Assembly (NCBI RefSeq): GCF_003952485.1
Contig: NZ_CP034447.1
Span: 6,462,501 to 6,526,500 of the forward strand
Direction of reading: 5' to 3'
Source: Mesorhizobium sp. M1E.F.Ca.ET.045.02.1.1
Lineage (GTDB): Bacteria; Pseudomonadota; Alphaproteobacteria; Rhizobiales; Rhizobiaceae
Length of the DNA: 64,000 bases
Shown: positions 60,977 through 64,000 of the stretch, in pieces
Position numbering within the stretch: position 1 is the first letter of the stretch
Layout of the letters: each line of letters opens with the position of its first letter
The notes under the pieces: generated by a model
What the model saw: only the letters and a program-made list of their open reading frames with translations
The model's database searches: none
Told to the model about the DNA's origin: nothing
Made by a program: the position numbers and the translations under genes

Positions 60977-61132
60977 ATGCCTCGAAGCAAGCAGGAACAG
61001 AGCCGACCGGCGCAACAGCCGCTCACCAAGCACTACCGCGCGATCGGCCCGGCAGCCATCGTCGCAGCCCTTCTTCACACCGCGAAGAAGAAGAAGCCGG
61101 CGCAGAAGATCGTTTCGCCGCGCGCCGCCTGA
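60977..61132 (+). CDS. Small basic protein of unknown function (51 residues)
   Basis: A 51-residue frame starting MPRSKQEQSRPAQQPLTKHY, with a hydrophobic middle (AIGPAAIVAALLHT), then KKKKPAQKIVSPRAA. AGGGAAGAG precedes the ATG at good distance. The Lys/Arg-rich ends suggest binding to nucleic acid or membrane surface. It is too short for many gene finders; no family recognised. Confidence 0.55.
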   Translation: MPRSKQEQSRPAQQPLTKHYRAIGPAAIVAALLHTAKKKKPAQKIVSPRAA

Positions 61133-61233
61133 AAAAGGCACGACCGGCGCGGTCCCCGATGATGGGGCGCCGGCAATGAGGGCGACGCCAATGCGCGCCC
61201 CGGAACTGAGGCAGACGCCAAGAGCAAGCCTCT

Positions 61234-61995
61234 CTAGAACAGGGTCATCTGGTTTTCGTCCGCGCCGGGTTTCTGGCGCCTGACCTTCTCGGGCCGCTCG
61301 CCGACGACGCCCCGCTCCTGAATCTCCGGCCCGGTGTTGGCGACCTTGTTGACAAGGTCGGAAACCGCAATTGCCTCGAAGAAATCGGGTTCGGCGGGCT
61401 TCAAGAGGTCGAGTACGTCGCGCGGCTCCTGCGTGCGGCAATCCAGCCAGCGGGCGAAGTCGCGCTCCTCGATCACCACCGGCATACGGTCGTGGATATG
61501 GGCGATGCCGGCATTGGCCTGCGTCGTCAGAATCGCGCCCGTATCCATCTCGGAGCCGCCCGGCTCGGCATAGGTTTCGATAAGGCCGGCGAAGGCGATC
61601 ACCCCGCCCCGCTTCGGCCGGATCCAGTAAGGCTGGCCCTTTTCGCTGCCCGACTGCTGCCATTCATAGAAGCCGGAGGCCGGCACCAACGCGCGGCGAT
61701 GGCGCATCGCGGTCTTGAACGAAGCCTTTTCCAGCACCCCTTCCGAACGGGCGTTGAAGAGCAGCGGAAATTCCTTCGTGTCCTTGACCCAGGCCGGGAT
61801 CAGGCCCCAGCGCACCAGTATCGCCTGGTGGTCCGGCAGGTTGGAGCCCGACGCGCGCTGCGGACCGGCAAGAGCCATCAGCACGGGCTGTGCCGGGGCG
61901 ATGTTGTAGCGGGCCGGAAACTCCTCCAGCTCCGCAAGGCCGAGGAAGGCGGCGGTCTGGTCTGGCGTGGCGGTCAGGGCAAAGCGTCCGCACAT
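61234..61995 (-). CDS. yedK: SOS response-associated peptidase (YedK/HMCES family)
   Basis: A 253-residue protein that forms a stable crosslink with abasic sites in single-stranded DNA. Removal of Met exposes catalytic Cys2 (MCGRFALTATPDQ). Other active-site residues are Asn in ARYNIAPAQPVL, Glu in SGFYEWQQ and His in IHDRMPVV. ATG 61995 is fixed by Cys2. Normal length for rhizobial members. Confidence 0.92.
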   Translation of the reverse strand: MCGRFALTATPDQTAAFLGLAELEEFPARYNIAPAQPVLMALAGPQRASGSNLPDHQAILVRWGLIPAWVKDTKEFPLLFNARSEGVLEKASFKTAMRHRRALVPASGFYEWQQSGSEKGQPYWIRPKRGGVIAFAGLIETYAEPGGSEMDTGAILTTQANAGIAHIHDRMPVVIEERDFARWLDCRTQEPRDVLDLLKPAEPDFFEAIAVSDLVNKVANTGPEIQERGVVGERPEKVRRQKPGADENQMTLF

Positions 61996-62114
61996 GAACT
62001 CGGCTCGTCGATCGGAATTTTCCCAAAGGTGGCGATGGAACCCCCGCGCTGCAACGGCTAAAGCTTGATCAGGCCAATCGGTCCACAACAGGCTGCAGGA
62101 ACATTCGGCATTCC

Positions 62115-62531
62115 ATGGAACCGCGCAAGATCGTCCCCGCCGTCTCCGTCGCCGTCGTGCGCGGCAAGACGGTACTTTTGGTCAAGCGCGCGCGGCCGCC
62201 CTCGCAAGGGCTCTACGCCTATCCCGGCGGCAAGGTCGAGCCTGGCGAGACGCTAACGCAGGCGGCGGCGCGCGAGCTGGCCGAGGAAACCGGACTCGAG
62301 GCCAGGGACTACCACCCGCTGCGCGACATCCATATCGACGGCAGCGGCGAGAATCACGCCGTCGACTATCTGCTGACGGTGTTCGGAGCGGCCTATGTTG
62401 GCGGCGAGCCCGAGGCCAGCGACGATGCCGAGACGGCCGCCTTCCACACGCTGGCGGAAATGGCGGAGATGCCGCTGGCGGACGAGGTGCTTGAGGTCGC
62501 AAGAGAGCTGCTGGGCGATTCGCATAAGTAG
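62115..62531 (+). CDS. NUDIX hydrolase
   Basis: A 138-residue pyrophosphohydrolase. The Nudix box G-x5-E-x7-R-E-U-x-E-E-x-G-U is complete (GGKVEPGETLTQAAARELAE then ETGLE). Start MEPRKIVPAVSVAVVRGKTV. The family acts on nucleoside-diphosphate-linked compounds; substrate unknown. Divergent from the YedK gene. Confidence 0.88.
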   Translation: MEPRKIVPAVSVAVVRGKTVLLVKRARPPSQGLYAYPGGKVEPGETLTQAAARELAEETGLEARDYHPLRDIHIDGSGENHAVDYLLTVFGAAYVGGEPEASDDAETAAFHTLAEMAEMPLADEVLEVARELLGDSHK

Positions 62532-62566
62532 CTTCGACAGCGCAACGCCATGACTTCCAGGCGCCT

Positions 62567-62763
62567 GCGCCGCCCCTCACCTGCCTGCCCGTCCTCCGCA
62601 GCAGCTGCGGAGGGTGGACCGGCATCCTCTCGGGGAGAGGGGCGTTCTCTTCGCCGATTTCGCCAATCTCCAGCGTTGCAAGAAGGCGCCCAGGCTGCGG
62701 CCAGCCCTTTCTCCCCGTCATTATACGGGGAGAAATGCCCGGCAGGGCAATGAGGGGCGGCGC
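62567..62763. repeat. Paired palindromic element R13 (arm type E)
   Basis: Ends GCGCCGCCCCTCACCTGCC and the inverted GGGCAATGAGGGGCGGCGC; inner hairpins CCCGTCATTATACGGGG. Spacer has TTTCGCCAATC and AGCGTTGCAAGAAGGCGCC, the module also seen in type A copies. Confidence 0.8.
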
Positions 62764-62850
62764 CAACCTCAACAGGGAGAGATCCTGGCCAGGGACGACG
62801 GCCTCCCAAAATCGTCTTGCGAGCGGCGAATTGTTTGGTCACATAAGCCT

Positions 62851-63228
62851 ATGACCCGCGCCTCACCTCTCCTCGCCGCGTGCCTCGCCTTCAGCATGAC
62901 CCTCACGGCGCGGCCGACACTTGCGGCGGAGGCGCCGTTCGAGCCCGGGCTGATGCGGCTCGCCGAGGTGCTGGGGTCGCTGCATTTCCTGCGCAATCTG
63001 TGCGGCGAGAAGGGCGACCAGTGGCGGGTCGAGATGGAAAAGCTGCTCGAGTCGGAAAACCCCGATCCCGACCGCCGCGCTCGCTTCATCGCCTCCTTCA
63101 ACCGCGGCTACCGCTCCTTCAGCGGCACCTATACGCAATGCACGCCCTCGGCGACCGAGGCTATTGCCCGCTACATGAAGGAAGGCGAGACGCTGTCGCG
63201 CGACATCGCTTCCCGCTACGGGAATTGA
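62851..63228 (+). CDS. TIGR02301 family exported protein
   Basis: A 125-residue protein with a signal peptide (SPLLAACLAFSMTLTARPTL, cut near AAEAP) and the TIGR02301 core (LMRLAEVLGSLHFLRNLCGE, then FNRGYRSFSGTYTQCTPSAT). Two Cys (NLCGE; TQCTP) may form a disulfide. Found in many alphaproteobacteria; function unknown. ATG 62851 is used although the frame extends upstream. Confidence 0.85.
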   Translation: MTRASPLLAACLAFSMTLTARPTLAAEAPFEPGLMRLAEVLGSLHFLRNLCGEKGDQWRVEMEKLLESENPDPDRRARFIASFNRGYRSFSGTYTQCTPSATEAIARYMKEGETLSRDIASRYGN

Positions 63229-63586
63229 GGCCGGCGCCAATCGCGGCCAATCCGGTTTGCGCATAATCCACCGGGAACTGGCCCCCAATGTGACGCGCCT
63301 TATTGTGTCCGGCTGCGCCTTGGTGCAATGATGTGTTGCGCTTGTGCAACAATGTTAATGAAACGTTAGCGCACAATTGCGGAATTAACTCAAACTGAAG
63401 GTTTTGATGCCGCAAGCCGGTCTAATCGGCTAAGCTTCGGAACGGATTGAGCGCAGCCTTGCTCGAAATGTAGATTACGACCGCAAAAATGTCGTATTTA
63501 CAAGCACTTATCTCGGGCTGCGAATGAACTGGAAGGTCAAGCCCGGTCTCTCGCCGGATCGCCGCTTGAAAAAGGTGGACATCGCA
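63229..63586. other. Intergenic region with a small palindrome
   Basis: No gene seen. TGTTGC-GCTTGT-GCAACA (near 63333-63350) is a palindrome with 6-bp arms. AT-rich bases around 63350-63400 may be a promoter area. Confidence 0.4.
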
Positions 63587-63844
63587 ATGGAACATGGTGT
63601 CAGCGACATCGACGCGTTGGTCAGGGAAGAAAAGCGCCTGACCGCCGTGGAGAGCCACAGCGAAGCTTGGGCTGAGGGATTGTCGGCTGGCATCGAGCCC
63701 GAGATCATCGCCGAAGCCGCCCTCGAAACCGCGTTTGGCGAAATGCTGCGCGCCAATGGCGAGACCTCGGCGCTGGCCCTGCTCGACCGCATGCGCGAAA
63801 AGGTAATCTCCGGCGCCTTCGAGCCGGAGCGGCTCAAGCACTAG
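63587..63844 (+). CDS. Hypothetical protein
   Basis: An 85-residue acidic helical protein (MEHGVSDIDALVREEKRLTA ... LLDRMREKVISGAFEPERLK). No family recognised. AAAGGTGG precedes ATG 63587; a longer form from 63524 (MNWKVKPGLS) has a weaker site. Confidence 0.6.
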   Translation: MEHGVSDIDALVREEKRLTAVESHSEAWAEGLSAGIEPEIIAEAALETAFGEMLRANGETSALALLDRMREKVISGAFEPERLKH

Positions 63845-63952
63845 GCCGCCCGCTGTCTAACAGCGGCTTTTGACGGCGACGCGCCATTTGGGCATCATGC
63901 CTGGGTGCCTTAACAGCTCAAGCGCTGTCCGGACCGAGCGAGCCCGGGAACC

Positions 63953-64000
63953 ATGGAGAGGCAAGGGGTGAGATTTTCGTTGGCAGGCCGGCCGCACGCC
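63953..64000 (+). CDS. Start of a gene running off the right edge
   Basis: ATG 63953 opens a frame (MERQGVRFSLAGRPHA) that continues to the window edge; GTG 63968 with GAGAGGCAAGGG before it is an alternative start. Too short to name. Confidence 0.3.
   Translation, partial: MERQGVRFSLAGRPHA

Overview
The window looks like a chromosomal segment of a Mesorhizobium-like alphaproteobacterium (Hyphomicrobiales). The assignment rests on high GC, the gene set and order (rplI, cfa, dnaB, radA, cvpA-purF; psd-pssA; cimA; cysS), RIME/RPE-like palindromic intergenic elements, and many GFA, VOC, LOG and SMP-30 family genes. Names come from sequence motifs read by eye; no database search was run.

Layout. 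1-10.1 kb is housekeeping: end of rplI, cfa, ynfA, an Rsm22-type methyltransferase, dnaB, radA, cvpA, purF and an SDR gene. 10.18-28.73 kb is an integrated element of about 18.5 kb. Its proposed ends are a 13-bp direct repeat (10181-10193 and 28722-28734), and a tyrosine integrase lies next to the right copy. It carries an AlpA-like regulator, a RepB-type primase/VapE-type helicase, iteron-like repeats, an overlapping five-gene operon of unknown function, a ligase-only LigD-like protein, and a small-gene operon behind a LexA-type box. It also carries a DUF5343 + Swt1-HEPN gene pair and a set of envelope-directed proteins including a membrane-anchored thermonuclease. I see no capsid, portal, tail, relaxase or type IV secretion genes, so a phage satellite or small replicating island fits better than a prophage or ICE. 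Inside it an IS91-family element sits in an IS630-family element, which has split a gene for a membrane-anchored coiled-coil protein; joining the flanks restores a 207-codon reading frame.

28.8-64.0 kb is again core-like: OsmC, VOC, a serine carboxypeptidase (S10), EamA transporters, LysR regulators beside small enzymes (a tautomerase; a muconolactone-isomerase-like protein), an Aas-like acyltransferase/acyl-ACP synthetase, psd-pssA, an ArsR + Atm1-like ABC exporter pair, a LysM protein, LOG, a FCD-type GntR regulator divergent from two sugar-acid dehydrogenases, DoxX, a TPR protein, a Tat-exported beta-lactamase-fold hydrolase, a CorA-like transporter, cimA, pip, two tandem GFA proteins, a DUF559 protein, cysS, a YedK/HMCES protein, a NUDIX hydrolase and a TIGR02301 protein.

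Thirteen large paired palindromic elements lie between core genes and none lies in the 18.5-kb element. This is independent support for the element being foreign. The best candidates for undescribed biology are the DUF5343/Swt1-HEPN pair, the lipoprotein-nuclease-membrane protein-secreted protein operon (18976-21319), and the five-gene operon beside the primase-helicase (21417-23588).
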